A stretch of 6,415 nucleotides of DNA from an archaeon (GCA_016550395.1 JABXGY010000214.1:1-6415); one strand, 5' to 3'; positions 1 through 6,288 are shown, numbered from the stretch's first letter. Translations and numbers: made by a program. The notes: generated by a model not told the origin, from the sequence alone.

Positions 1-81
1 ACACAGTTACAAATAGTGCTAATAGGCAGTGATCGTAAAGCCTTGAATTAAAAACTGTTGAATTGAAAGTGAATTTCTACG
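1..81 (+). other. 5' leader, part adjoining gag
   Basis: This is the untranslated stretch between the LTR and the Gag start. In the closed unit it continues from 6240-6288, giving a leader of about 130 bases after the LTR. It contains no ATG and has an in-frame stop (TGA at 70-72) upstream of the Gag ATG, which supports 82 as the Gag start. In related elements the leader carries the packaging and dimerisation signals; no specific one can be recognised here. Confidence 0.8.
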
Positions 82-127
82 ATGCCACTTGCTCGCAGTC
101 CACCTCGTGCTCCAGAAGATCCCCACC
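1..127 (+). repeat. Terminal direct repeat, left copy
   Basis: These 127 bases are identical to 6289-6415. They cover the second part of the 5' leader and the first 46 bases of gag, so they are not the LTR. A repeat that ends inside a coding region at an arbitrary point is best explained as the overlap left when a circular assembly path is written out linearly. 127 is a common largest k-mer size of short-read assemblers. Confidence 0.95.
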
Positions 128-2025
128 CCAAAGGACGTCTCGCCGCTGTAACCCGAGTCAGAAATGAGATCGAACCGCTACTTCAAGATCTCGAAGGTAA
201 TAAGTCCAAAATTAAAGACTTGTTTACCACATTTCTGACGAGAGTCGACAATTTGTATGCTTGCTGTGAAGAATCAACCGACGAAAAAGTAAAAAATTGG
301 CTTGTTCCGCACAAAAATGAAATTGAAGAATTTAGAGTCAAATTGTCTTCGCTTCTGTACCCAACACCGGAAGTCCGACCAACAACACGGTCGCATTCGG
401 TTCGTAGTTCCACCTCATCGGCTAGAGTAAGGTTAGCGGAGCAGCGGGCTAAGTTACAGGCTGATAAAGAGTTTCGTGAGAAAACCTTTCTTCTAGCCGA
501 AGAAAAAATTAAGCTTCAACAGTCCCGTGCTTGGGAAGAACTTCAACTCCAGAAAAACGAGCAACAGATTCTCCAAGAGAGGAACGAAAGAGAATTGCAA
601 TTGCTAGAGAACGAATTGAGTTCTCAAACGTCGATTCCACCACAACGATCAGTTTTCCCTTCTCCTCCCCGGCAGCAGCAAAATTTCCCTCAATCACGGC
701 GCATCTCTCCTTCCCCACGACGACGAACATCCCTTTCTCCCGCACGAAGAGCACCCCAAACTTCTGAACGACGACCGAATCCCCACTTTCCCCAACAAGT
801 CTCACCCACTCAAAGATCCATCGAGCCGCATTCTCAGCATCAAGCTCAGTTACTTTTTCAAGCGCAGCATACAACCCCAATAACGCCAGCCAACAACGTG
901 CCAACATTCTCACGAGCTGCGTTCGCCGAACCAACGACGTGCCCAATGACTTCAACTCCGAATCAAGCCGACATAAACGTGAGGATCATAAACGTTCTCG
1001 AGAAACAAGGTGAGATTGCCTGCAACATAGCCAACTTCCAGCGCAAATCTAATCTTCCTAAAAGAGATATTCAGCCTTTCGACGGATCGGACGTAACAAA
1101 ATTCAAATCATTCATAACTTCATTCGAAAATTCGATACAAGAGATCTGCGATAATGATTGCGAGCGCTTCTACTATCTACAGCAATTTACGACTGGCAGA
1201 GCCAGAGAAGTAGTGGAAAGCTGCGCAAATTACGACATGAGTTTGGCGTTCACGAAAGCGAAGACCTTGTTGATCAATGAATACGACGATGAGTACAGAG
1301 TTTCCTGTGCCTACATCGAAAAACTCCATCAATGGCCGCCCATCAAACCAGAAGATCCTCGTGGAATCCGAGATTTGAGCGTTTACCTGTTACGCTGTTA
1401 CAATTATCTGGAAAACATGACGTCAAGAAACCCCCTCCAAAATCCCAAGGAAATGATGACGATAATCAACAAATTACCCTACAAGCTTAGGGAGCGATGG
1501 AGGCGAAGAACTCATTCGATTGTTACCTCTCACGGAACAGTTTACTTTAAACACCTGGTTGACTTCGTTCATGAGGAAGCAAAAATATTGAACCAACCAG
1601 TCTTTAATGAAATCGACACAAAAGTCACCAAAGAACGGAAGCCTGTGTACACGGTGAGAGCTGTCATGACTCAACCGCAAAGTGATCAATGCAAATATTG
1701 CGATTTCTGTAAAACCAAATCCGATCATTATTTGAGCTACTGTAAAGAGTTCGAAGTTTTGCAGCCAAAGGAGAAGTCTGATTTCGTCCGAAAGGCGGGT
1801 CTTTGTTTCGCATGTCTACGCAGGGGCCATTTATCAAAAGAATGTACACGGAAACTGCAATGTAGATTGTGCAAAGGGCAGCATCCTTCGGTTCTGCATG
1901 ATCCCTCAAAGGTAAAAAACTTTATTCAAAGAATTGACCAAGATTCGAAGGTTTGCTCAATCGTGAACAACAAACGCCAAAAGGTAATGTGCCCCGTAAT
2001 TCCTGTTATACATACTGTCAATTAA
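82..2025 (+). CDS. gag: Gag polyprotein (BEL/Pao type)
   Basis: Structural protein that assembles the virus-like particle and binds the element RNA in the cytoplasm. It has 647 residues. Residues 1-95 form a charged helical region. Residues about 118-182 are rich in Glu, Gln, Lys, Arg and Leu and look like a coiled coil. Residues about 189-240 form a Pro/Ser/Arg-rich linker with repeated SP and RR steps. Residues about 325-490 match the DUF1759 gag-like region, starting at the LPKRDIQPFDG segment. Three Cys/His knuckles follow: C540-x2-C-x5-H-x4-C554, C575-x2-C-x4-H-x4-C588 and C594-x2-C-x3-H-x4-H606, the last typical of BEL Gags. The start is the first ATG after an in-frame TGA. The frame ends in TAA inside the overlap with pol; the final PVIPV segment looks like the first strand of the protease, so the Gag/Pol boundary is unusual. 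Confidence 0.93.
   Translation: MPLARSPPRAPEDPHPKGRLAAVTRVRNEIEPLLQDLEGNKSKIKDLFTTFLTRVDNLYACCEESTDEKVKNWLVPHKNEIEEFRVKLSSLLYPTPEVRPTTRSHSVRSSTSSARVRLAEQRAKLQADKEFREKTFLLAEEKIKLQQSRAWEELQLQKNEQQILQERNERELQLLENELSSQTSIPPQRSVFPSPPRQQQNFPQSRRISPSPRRRTSLSPARRAPQTSERRPNPHFPQQVSPTQRSIEPHSQHQAQLLFQAQHTTPITPANNVPTFSRAAFAEPTTCPMTSTPNQADINVRIINVLEKQGEIACNIANFQRKSNLPKRDIQPFDGSDVTKFKSFITSFENSIQEICDNDCERFYYLQQFTTGRAREVVESCANYDMSLAFTKAKTLLINEYDDEYRVSCAYIEKLHQWPPIKPEDPRGIRDLSVYLLRCYNYLENMTSRNPLQNPKEMMTIINKLPYKLRERWRRRTHSIVTSHGTVYFKHLVDFVHEEAKILNQPVFNEIDTKVTKERKPVYTVRAVMTQPQSDQCKYCDFCKTKSDHYLSYCKEFEVLQPKEKSDFVRKAGLCFACLRRGHLSKECTRKLQCRLCKGQHPSVLHDPSKVKNFIQRIDQDSKVCSIVNNKRQKVMCPVIPVIHTVN
2000..2025 (+). other. 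Gag/Pol frame overlap, candidate +1 frameshift site
   Basis: The pol frame opens just after a TAA at 1997-1999 and the gag frame closes with TAA at 2023-2025. A ribosome must move one base forward within these 26 bases to make Gag-Pol. Two places are plausible by eye: around the ATA-CAT codons at 2008-2013, or at the gag stop itself, where AAT-TAA is followed by C (a weak termination context). Skipping T2023 would continue as N-D-K-E-L-K into the protease. A one-base insertion or assembly error would give the same picture. No classical Ty1 or Ty3 slip heptamer is present. Confidence 0.6.
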
Positions 2026-5000
2026 CGATAAAGAATTGAAAACTTACTGTGCTTTGGATAGTGGATCAACTGATTGTTGGATTAATGAACAAATTCTTCA
2101 TAACTTTAGTGTCAAACCTACTGATACGAAGCTCACGATATCTACGATGATGGGAAAAAACGAATCCAATACGAAGATTATCAACAATATCAAATTAACA
2201 GATATTGATGGTAACAACAAAGTTACTTTGCCGGTAACTTTTACGAGACCCAATAGGCAATGGCCATTTACGAAGAACGATGTCGTTCAGCCAAAGGACG
2301 TGGAACCTTATAATTACCTTCATAACGTTCCTTTTAATTTTGTTGATTCTAGCATTGGTATTTTAATCGGAAATAATGTTCCAGAGATTATGAGACCACT
2401 AGAGGTGATCGGCGGACCAGTGAATCAACCATTCGCAAGCAGGCATTCGTTGGGTTGGGCATTCAACGGACCCATAAATCAAACTGGCCGAAAAGTAATC
2501 TCCAATCGAACGTTCACAAGAGGGTCTTACTTCGACGAAATGATTGAAAACTACGTTTCAAGAGAATTCGACGACTTCGCCAACGAAAAAGCACCCTCCA
2601 TCGAAGATCAGAAATGGCTAACGAAGGTAAAAAATAGTACAGTGAAATTAGCTAGCAAGCATTTCCAAATAGATCTGCCAATTAAAGACAACGCTAATTT
2701 CCCTTGCAACAAAATTCAAATACGAACTAAATTTCAAGGTATATTGAAACGACTCAGGAGGGATGAACATTTATTAAACGAATATACAGAATTTATGCAG
2801 AACATGTTGTCAAATAATTTTGCTGAAAGAATTCCGGCCAACGAGATAGACATGGAAAAGGGTCACTACTGGTATTTAAATCACCATCCTGTCTATCACA
2901 AACAGAAGCATAAGCTCAGAGTAGTTTTCAACTGCTCACTGGAATACAAGGGAGTTTCTTTGAATTCAAATTTGCTACAGGGGCCCGATTTGGCCAATAG
3001 TTTATTTGGAGTATTGACCAGATTCAGATTGCATCCTGTTGCTTTCGTTGCAGATATCGCCAAAATGTTTTACCAGGTCAAAGTCCCGCCGCATCATGCT
3101 AACTTCATGAGGTTCTTCTGGCTGGATGAAACTGGAAGCGTGGCAGAATACAGACTACTCGTCCATGTCTTCGGAGCGACGAGTTCCCCAAGCGTCGCAA
3201 ACTACGCGTTACAGCAGTCCGCAAATGCTTCTGGGTGCGACGAGAGAACCAAAACCGCCATCGAAAAAGGATTCTACGTTGACGACTTTCTCAAATCAGA
3301 AGCAACTCCCGACGAAGCTATCAGTATGCTAAAGAAAGTAGACAATGTCCTGAGAGAAAGCCATTTCCATCTGACGGGCTACAATAGCAACTCCATGGAT
3401 GTACTTGCCAGCGTCCCTGAAAGTGATCTCGCGACGGGCGTGAAGATCTACGAACTCCCATCTGACGATACGACCAGAACTCTCGGTGTGTTGTGGAACA
3501 CATGCAAAGATAAGTTTACATTTTGCATTAATAACAATGAAATTCCCGAACTAACTAAGAGAAATATTCTCAAATGCATTGCCTCAGTTTATGACCCGAT
3601 AGGGCTCATTTCACCTGTAATTGTGATCGGTAAGAAAATATTCCAGGAAACTTGTGCACGAAATTTGAGTTGGGATGACTGTTTGCCGTCAGATTTGTCG
3701 AATTCCTGGAAAAAATGGAACCAAGATTTACTCAATTTACGAAACTTTGAAGTGAAAAGATGCATTAGATCAAAACACGATGTGAAACTCACCGAACTCC
3801 ACGTGTTTTGCGACGGTTCCGAAAAGGCCTACGGTGCAACAGCCTACGTGAAATTCGTCTATGCTGACGACAGTGTCTCCACCGCCCTACTTGCAAGTAA
3901 GTCTCGTCTTACACCTCTCAATAATTCAACTTTGAAAACAGTCCCAAGAATTGAATTGGCCAGTGGGAAGCTCGCCGTCGAACTCTCCTGTAAACTGAAA
4001 AACGAAATAGATTATGAGTTTTCCAATGAAACTTTCTGGTCTGATAGCACGACTGTGCTGAACTACATAAAGAATGAATCCAAGAGATTTCACAGATACG
4101 TAGCAAACAAAGTAAACTACATACGGAACTTTACCTCGCCCGACGATTGGAAATACGTAGAGAGTCAACGAAATCCAGCAGATCTCATCTCCAGAGGCAT
4201 GACCGCCAGAAAATTGCAAGACTGCAATTTTTGGAAATTTGGGCCACTGTTTCTTCGAAACGAGGAAGACAAACCTGAACAAAATTACGAAACTTCGATT
4301 AATGATTGTGACAAAGAGTTGAAACGAGAAGTTTTTACGCTCACCTGCAAAACTAATGAGGACAGCTTCACAGATTCTCTTCTTAAATCTCGTTCCTCAT
4401 GGTATGCTTTGAAGACTAGAGTGGCAGCTGTCCTCATGATCAAAGAATTCCTCGTCTCCCATCGACAAGTGGAAACGAAAATTACTTTGAAAAAACTACA
4501 AGAAGCCGAGAAAGAAATTATCAAATTTCTCCAACGAAAATATTACGATCACGAAATTAAGTGCATCGAACAAAAGGTAAATTTACCTAAAACCTCTTCC
4601 TTGAGAAAACTGCAGCCGTTCCTTGACGACGACAATGTATTGAGAGTTGGCGGCAGATTGAAGCATTCCAATGCGACGTATGATGTTAAGCACCCAATCA
4701 TCGTACCTCCTTCCTTTCAAGCTGAACTGTTGATCAAGGATATTCATGCATCAGTTGGACACCTGGGAAGAGAAACAACTATAGCAAAACTCAGATCTAA
4801 GTTTTGGATAGTCAAAGTAAATTCAATGACCCGGAAAATCCTGAAAAACTGTTTAACATGTCGCAAAATTCAAGGAAAACCAGGGAAACAAGAGATGGCA
4901 GACTTACCTGCTTTGAGGTTGGATGCTGATAATCCTCCATTCACCAACACGGGGGTCGATTTCTTTGGGCCCTTCCAAGTGTCGCATGGACGGAAACGCG

Positions 5001-5872
5001 AAAAGAGGTATGGAGTCGTGTTTTCTTGTTTGACAACCAGAGCAATTCACGTTGAAATAGCGTACTCATTAACCACGGACTCTTTCATTAATGCGTTGAG
5101 AAGGTTTTTAGCTAGACGAGGCTGCATTAAAACTATGTCTAGTGACAACGGGACTAACCTGGTTGGTGGAGAAAATGAACTCAAAAGGGCCATCAACGAT
5201 TGGAACAGAAGTGCAATCGAAACTTGGGCGACGCAACAAAACATAGATTGGCACTTCAACCCGCCACATGCTTCTCATTTCGGCGGAGCGTGGGAACGCG
5301 AAATTCGCACGATCAGAAAAACTTTTAACTCTCTTCTACTTGACCAGAATCTTCGCCTTGATGATGAATCCCTTCATACACTCATGTGTGAGGTTGAGTG
5401 CATTCTAAACAGTAGGCCCCTCACACCGATCTCAAACGACGACACCAGCACAGATGCCTTAACACCTAACCACTTGTTACTTCACACCAACTTTGTGACA
5501 TTACCGCCGGGTCTTTTCAAGAAGAGCGACCACTACAGTCAAAGACGTTGGCGACAAGTCCAGTACTTGACCAACCAATTCTGGACCAAGTGGAAAAAAC
5601 AGTACATGGCGTTACTCATCGAGAGGCAAAAATGGTACAGCAAAGAAGACAACTTCGAAGTGAACGATCTCGTACTGGTCGTAGATCTCAACCTCCCTAG
5701 GAATCAGTGGCCTCTGGGAAGAATAATTGCTGTCCATTCAGGTCCCGATAATCTTGTTAGAATTTGTGATATTTTGGTTTCAAAATGTAAAAATAATGTT
5801 CTATCAAATTTTGCTAAAACTAAAATTGTTAGGCCTGTCACTAAATTGATTAAATTGCGCCATTTGAATTGA
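2000..5872 (+). CDS. pol: Pol polyprotein (protease, RT, RNase H, integrase)
   Basis: This open frame encodes the enzymes that copy the element RNA and insert the DNA. It has no ATG near its 5' end; the first in-frame ATG falls inside the protease, about 37 codons after the TTG at 2036. It is therefore expected to be made as a Gag-Pol fusion by a +1 shift, not from its own start. Counting residues from the TTG at 2036 (1278 residues), the order is retropepsin with D8-S-G, RT with D340 and the YVDD box at 414-417, Peptidase_A17 region about 481-580, RNase H with D593, E640, D670 and D716, integrase zinc site H904/H909/C939/C942, catalytic D975/D1037/E1087, and DUF5641 about 1165-1270. This is the standard BEL/Pao order and about the usual length. 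No internal stop or frameshift is seen. It ends with TGA, 39 bases before the LTR. Confidence 0.93.
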   Translation, partial: FLLYILSINDKELKTYCALDSGSTDCWINEQILHNFSVKPTDTKLTISTMMGKNESNTKIINNIKLTDIDGNNKVTLPVTFTRPNRQWPFTKNDVVQPKDVEPYNYLHNVPFNFVDSSIGILIGNNVPEIMRPLEVIGGPVNQPFASRHSLGWAFNGPINQTGRKVISNRTFTRGSYFDEMIENYVSREFDDFANEKAPSIEDQKWLTKVKNSTVKLASKHFQIDLPIKDNANFPCNKIQIRTKFQGILKRLRRDEHLLNEYTEFMQNMLSNNFAERIPANEIDMEKGHYWYLNHHPVYHKQKHKLRVVFNCSLEYKGVSLNSNLLQGPDLANSLFGVLTRFRLHPVAFVADIAKMFYQVKVPPHHANFMRFFWLDETGSVAEYRLLVHVFGATSSPSVANYALQQSANASGCDERTKTAIEKGFYVDDFLKSEATPDEAISMLKKVDNVLRESHFHLTGYNSNSMDVLASVPESDLATGVKIYELPSDDTTRTLGVLWNTCKDKFTFCINNNEIPELTKRNILKCIASVYDPIGLISPVIVIGKKIFQETCARNLSWDDCLPSDLSNSWKKWNQDLLNLRNFEVKRCIRSKHDVKLTELHVFCDGSEKAYGATAYVKFVYADDSVSTALLASKSRLTPLNNSTLKTVPRIELASGKLAVELSCKLKNEIDYEFSNETFWSDSTTVLNYIKNESKRFHRYVANKVNYIRNFTSPDDWKYVESQRNPADLISRGMTARKLQDCNFWKFGPLFLRNEEDKPEQNYETSINDCDKELKREVFTLTCKTNEDSFTDSLLKSRSSWYALKTRVAAVLMIKEFLVSHRQVETKITLKKLQEAEKEIIKFLQRKYYDHEIKCIEQKVNLPKTSSLRKLQPFLDDDNVLRVGGRLKHSNATYDVKHPIIVPPSFQAELLIKDIHASVGHLGRETTIAKLRSKFWIVKVNSMTRKILKNCLTCRKIQGKPGKQEMADLPALRLDADNPPFTNTGVDFFGPFQVSHGRKREKRYGVVFSCLTTRAIHVEIAYSLTTDSFINALRRFLARRGCIKTMSSDNGTNLVGGENELKRAINDWNRSAIETWATQQNIDWHFNPPHASHFGGAWEREIRTIRKTFNSLLLDQNLRLDDESLHTLMCEVECILNSRPLTPISNDDTSTDALTPNHLLLHTNFVTLPPGLFKKSDHYSQRRWRQVQYLTNQFWTKWKKQYMALLIERQKWYSKEDNFEVNDLVLVVDLNLPRNQWPLGRIIAVHSGPDNLVRICDILVSKCKNNVLSNFAKTKIVRPVTKLIKLRHLN
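2036..2470 (+). other. Protease domain (retropepsin, DUF1758-like)
   Basis: Aspartic protease that cleaves the Gag-Pol precursor after acting as a dimer. The active-site triad is D-S-G at 2057-2065, within the segment CALDSGSTDCW; the family accepts Ser or Thr in the middle position. The second hallmark, a hydrophobic-hydrophobic-Gly strand, is ILIG at 2360-2371. It is followed by the RHSLGWAFNGP stretch, which resembles the TxxGWxxxGP motif that closes this domain in BEL elements. The N-terminal strand appears to be encoded partly in the gag frame. Confidence 0.85.
2860..3480 (+). other. Reverse transcriptase domain
   Basis: RNA-directed DNA polymerase that makes the cDNA inside the particle. 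Visible blocks are KLRVVFN (from 2912), the LLQGPDLAN block, VADIAKMFYQV with catalytic Asp at 3053-3055, the FGATSSPSVAN block, and FYVDDFL with the paired catalytic aspartates at 3281-3286. YVDD, LLQGPDL and the AD-I-xKMF pattern are characteristic of BEL/Pao RTs. All three metal-binding aspartates are present. Confidence 0.93.
3476..4230 (+). other. Peptidase_A17 region and RNase H domain
   Basis: The segment from RTLGVLWN (3476) through ASVYDPIGLISPV and the Trp-rich WKKWNQDL block matches the Pfam region called Peptidase_A17 of Pao elements, which acts as the RT connection rather than a proven protease. The RNase H follows and degrades the RNA strand of the hybrid. Its four acidic residues are Asp at 3812 (CDGSEKAYGA), Glu at 3953 (PRIELASG), Asp at 4043 (WSDSTTVL) and Asp at 4181 (NPADLISRG), so it looks active. 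Confidence 0.85.
4680..5872 (+). other. Integrase with HHCC, DDE core and DUF5641 tail
   Basis: Integrase inserts the cDNA into the chromosome. The N-terminal zinc site is H-x4-H (4745-4762) and C-x2-C (4850-4861). The catalytic triad is Asp at 4958 (GVDFFGPF), Asp at 5144 (SSDNGTN) and Glu at 5294 (FGGAWEREIR). The second spacing is 49 residues, longer than the 35 of retroviral integrases but in the range I expect for BEL/Pao. The C-terminal part from about 5530 (RRWRQVQYL, then ERQKW, then PLGRI) fits DUF5641, the tail domain of this class, probably binding DNA. The last 40 codons are markedly AT-rich. Confidence 0.9.
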
Positions 5873-5900
5873 AGATTTGTATTTGCTCAATGTTCAAATA
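5873..5900 (+). other. Short 3' untranslated stretch
   Basis: These bases lie between the pol stop and the polypurine tract. They are AT-rich and contain no start codon of a long frame, so there is no room for an env gene here. Confidence 0.75.
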
Positions 5901-5911
5901 GAAGGCGGGTA
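5901..5911 (+). other. Polypurine tract (plus-strand primer)
   Basis: The purine-rich run GAAGGCGGGTA directly precedes the TGT that starts the LTR. This is the expected site where RNase H leaves an RNA primer for plus-strand synthesis. It is imperfect, with one C and one T, but BEL elements often have similar G-rich tracts ending in TA before TGT. Confidence 0.65.
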
Positions 5912-6035
5912 TGTAGCCGCAATTTTGAGAATGTATCTCTAGTATAAATGTATAATTTAAATTGTATTCCGATAAATTTGAAGATTAAATTAATTTGTAA
6001 TTATGGCAACATTTACGTACGCATTAACGTGTGTA

Positions 6036-6045
6036 CTTTTAAAAG
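6036..6045. repeat. Perfect 10-base palindrome in U3
   Basis: CTTTTAAAAG reads the same on both strands. It could be a binding site for a dimeric factor in the U3 promoter region, but an AT-rich palindrome of this size also arises by chance. Confidence 0.3.
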
Positions 6046-6072
6046 GTTGTAACTTTGGTTTAGTTGTTACCA

Positions 6073-6096
6073 TGTAGCTTATTTGTACTGTAGCTT
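6073..6096 (+). repeat. Paired TGTAGCTT direct repeats in U3
   Basis: TGTAGCTT occurs at 6073-6080 and again at 6089-6096, with start points 16 bases apart, about 40-60 bases upstream of the TATA box. The first six bases also match the LTR 5' end, TGTAGC. Repeats at this position may be promoter elements; no known factor is recognised. Confidence 0.35.
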
Positions 6097-6106
6097 TGTC
6101 TTTTGG

Positions 6107-6133
6107 GTCGGGGAGCACTTCTTGCTCTCCGAC
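6107..6133 (+). promoter_or_regulatory. 11-bp hairpin just upstream of the TATA box
   Basis: GTCGGGGAGCA (6107-6117) pairs with TGCTCTCCGAC (6123-6133) across a 5-base CTTCT loop. Ten pairs are Watson-Crick and one is G-T, which becomes a G-U wobble in RNA. It is the most GC-rich patch of the LTR and ends two bases before the TATA box. In DNA it could be a factor site. In RNA it would occur only in the 3' U3 copy, upstream of the poly(A) signal, where it could bring that signal into position. Confidence 0.55.
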
Positions 6134-6135
6134 GC

Positions 6136-6142
6136 TATAAAA
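6136..6142 (+). promoter_or_regulatory. TATA box of the LTR promoter
   Basis: TATAAAA lies in the LTR about 70 bases upstream of the poly(A) signal. The predicted start of transcription is near 6164-6168, around TTCCAGAAG. No strong initiator motif is visible there. An alternative TATAAAT at 5943 is near the LTR 5' end and fits the layout less well. Confidence 0.65.
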
Positions 6143-6197
6143 CTGAATATTTCTTTTTATTCCAGAAGTACCACAATATTTGTAACCATTTACTCAA

Positions 6198-6203
6198 ATG
6201 TGA
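6198..6203 (+). CDS. Minimal start-stop upstream ORF (ATG-TGA)
   Basis: An ATG is followed at once by TGA in the predicted R region, so it would sit near the 5' end of the element RNA upstream of Gag. Such start-stop elements encode only Met and can hold ribosomes at the start. Whether it is translated here depends on the real transcription start. Confidence 0.35.
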   Translation: M

Positions 6204-6204
6204 C

Positions 6205-6210
6205 AATAAA
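6205..6210 (+). terminator. Poly(A) signal of the LTR
   Basis: AATAAA is the only canonical signal in the region after pol. It lies about 40 bases downstream of the predicted transcription start, so it would be in R and present at both ends of the RNA. Cleavage 15-25 bases later would fall at about 6225-6235, close to the proposed LTR end, giving a very short U5. Confidence 0.65.
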
Positions 6211-6211
6211 A

Positions 6212-6256
6212 ATGAGTGAATTTGTGCCATTTATTGACAATATAGGTACGTGGTAA
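6212..6256 (+). CDS. 14-codon upstream ORF across the LTR end
   Basis: ATG at 6212 opens a frame encoding MSEFVPFIDNIGTW and ending in TAA at 6254-6256, inside the candidate primer binding site. It would be translated before Gag by scanning ribosomes. It resembles no known peptide to me and may be a chance frame; the next ATG on the RNA is that of Gag. Confidence 0.3.
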   Translation: MSEFVPFIDNIGTW

Positions 6257-6288
6257 AGACGAAATATATAGCGGAGAAAGAGACCGCC
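6240..6288 (+). other. 5' leader, part adjoining the LTR
   Basis: In the closed unit this stretch follows the LTR and continues at base 1. It contains the only TGG close to the LTR end, the candidate primer binding site, and a purine-rich run (GCGGAGAAAGAGA at 6271-6283). No start codon occurs in it. Confidence 0.65.
6251..6261 (+). other. Candidate primer binding site (weak)
   Basis: A primer binding site should start with TGG, complementary to the CCA end of a tRNA. TGGTAAAGACG begins 11 bases after the proposed LTR end and is the only TGG in the leader. Only the first five bases, TGGTA, match the usual initiator-Met type site; the rest does not match a tRNA I recognise. The assignment is by position. 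Confidence 0.35.

Larger units (their letters stand above)
5912..6239 (+). repeat. Long terminal repeat (single collapsed copy)
   Basis: The proposed LTR is 328 bases and runs from TGTAGCCG after the polypurine tract to TTGACA, so it begins TGT and ends ACA as retroviral-type LTRs do. It holds, in order, an AT-rich U3, a hairpin, TATAAAA at 6136, and AATAAA at 6205. This is the order needed for U3-R-U5. If transcription starts about 28-30 bases after the TATA box, R is about 6164 to 6230 and U5 is only about 10 bases. The 5' boundary is well supported by the tract. The 3' boundary is inferred from the ACA end and from the TGG that follows 11 bases later; a boundary further on cannot be excluded because only one LTR copy is available for comparison. 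Confidence 0.72.

Noticed and set aside
1..127. The terminal repeat as the LTR itself
   Set aside because: It has no TGT...ACA ends, no TATA box or poly(A) signal, and includes the start of gag. The real LTR lies at 5912-6239.
531..767. 78-codon plus-strand frame inside gag
   Set aside because: It is an alternate frame within the linker of Gag with low-complexity Ser/Thr/Pro composition and no own start context; no evidence for expression.
509..955. 148-codon minus-strand open frame opposite gag
   Set aside because: It is antisense to the coiled coil and Pro/Ser-rich part of Gag, whose composition leaves few stops on the other strand. It shows no recognisable domain.
3926..4282. 118-codon minus-strand open frame opposite RNase H
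   Set aside because: It overlaps the conserved RNase H coding sequence completely and has no family resemblance; treated as a chance frame. The other short antisense frames were dropped for the same reason.
5891..5911. LTR starting at TGTT (5891) instead of 5912
   Set aside because: No purine tract precedes 5891, whereas GAAGGCGGGTA directly precedes the TGT at 5912.
5873..6288. An env or accessory gene after pol
   Set aside because: No frame of useful length exists in this AT-rich stretch on either strand, and its promoter and poly(A) signals mark it as LTR.
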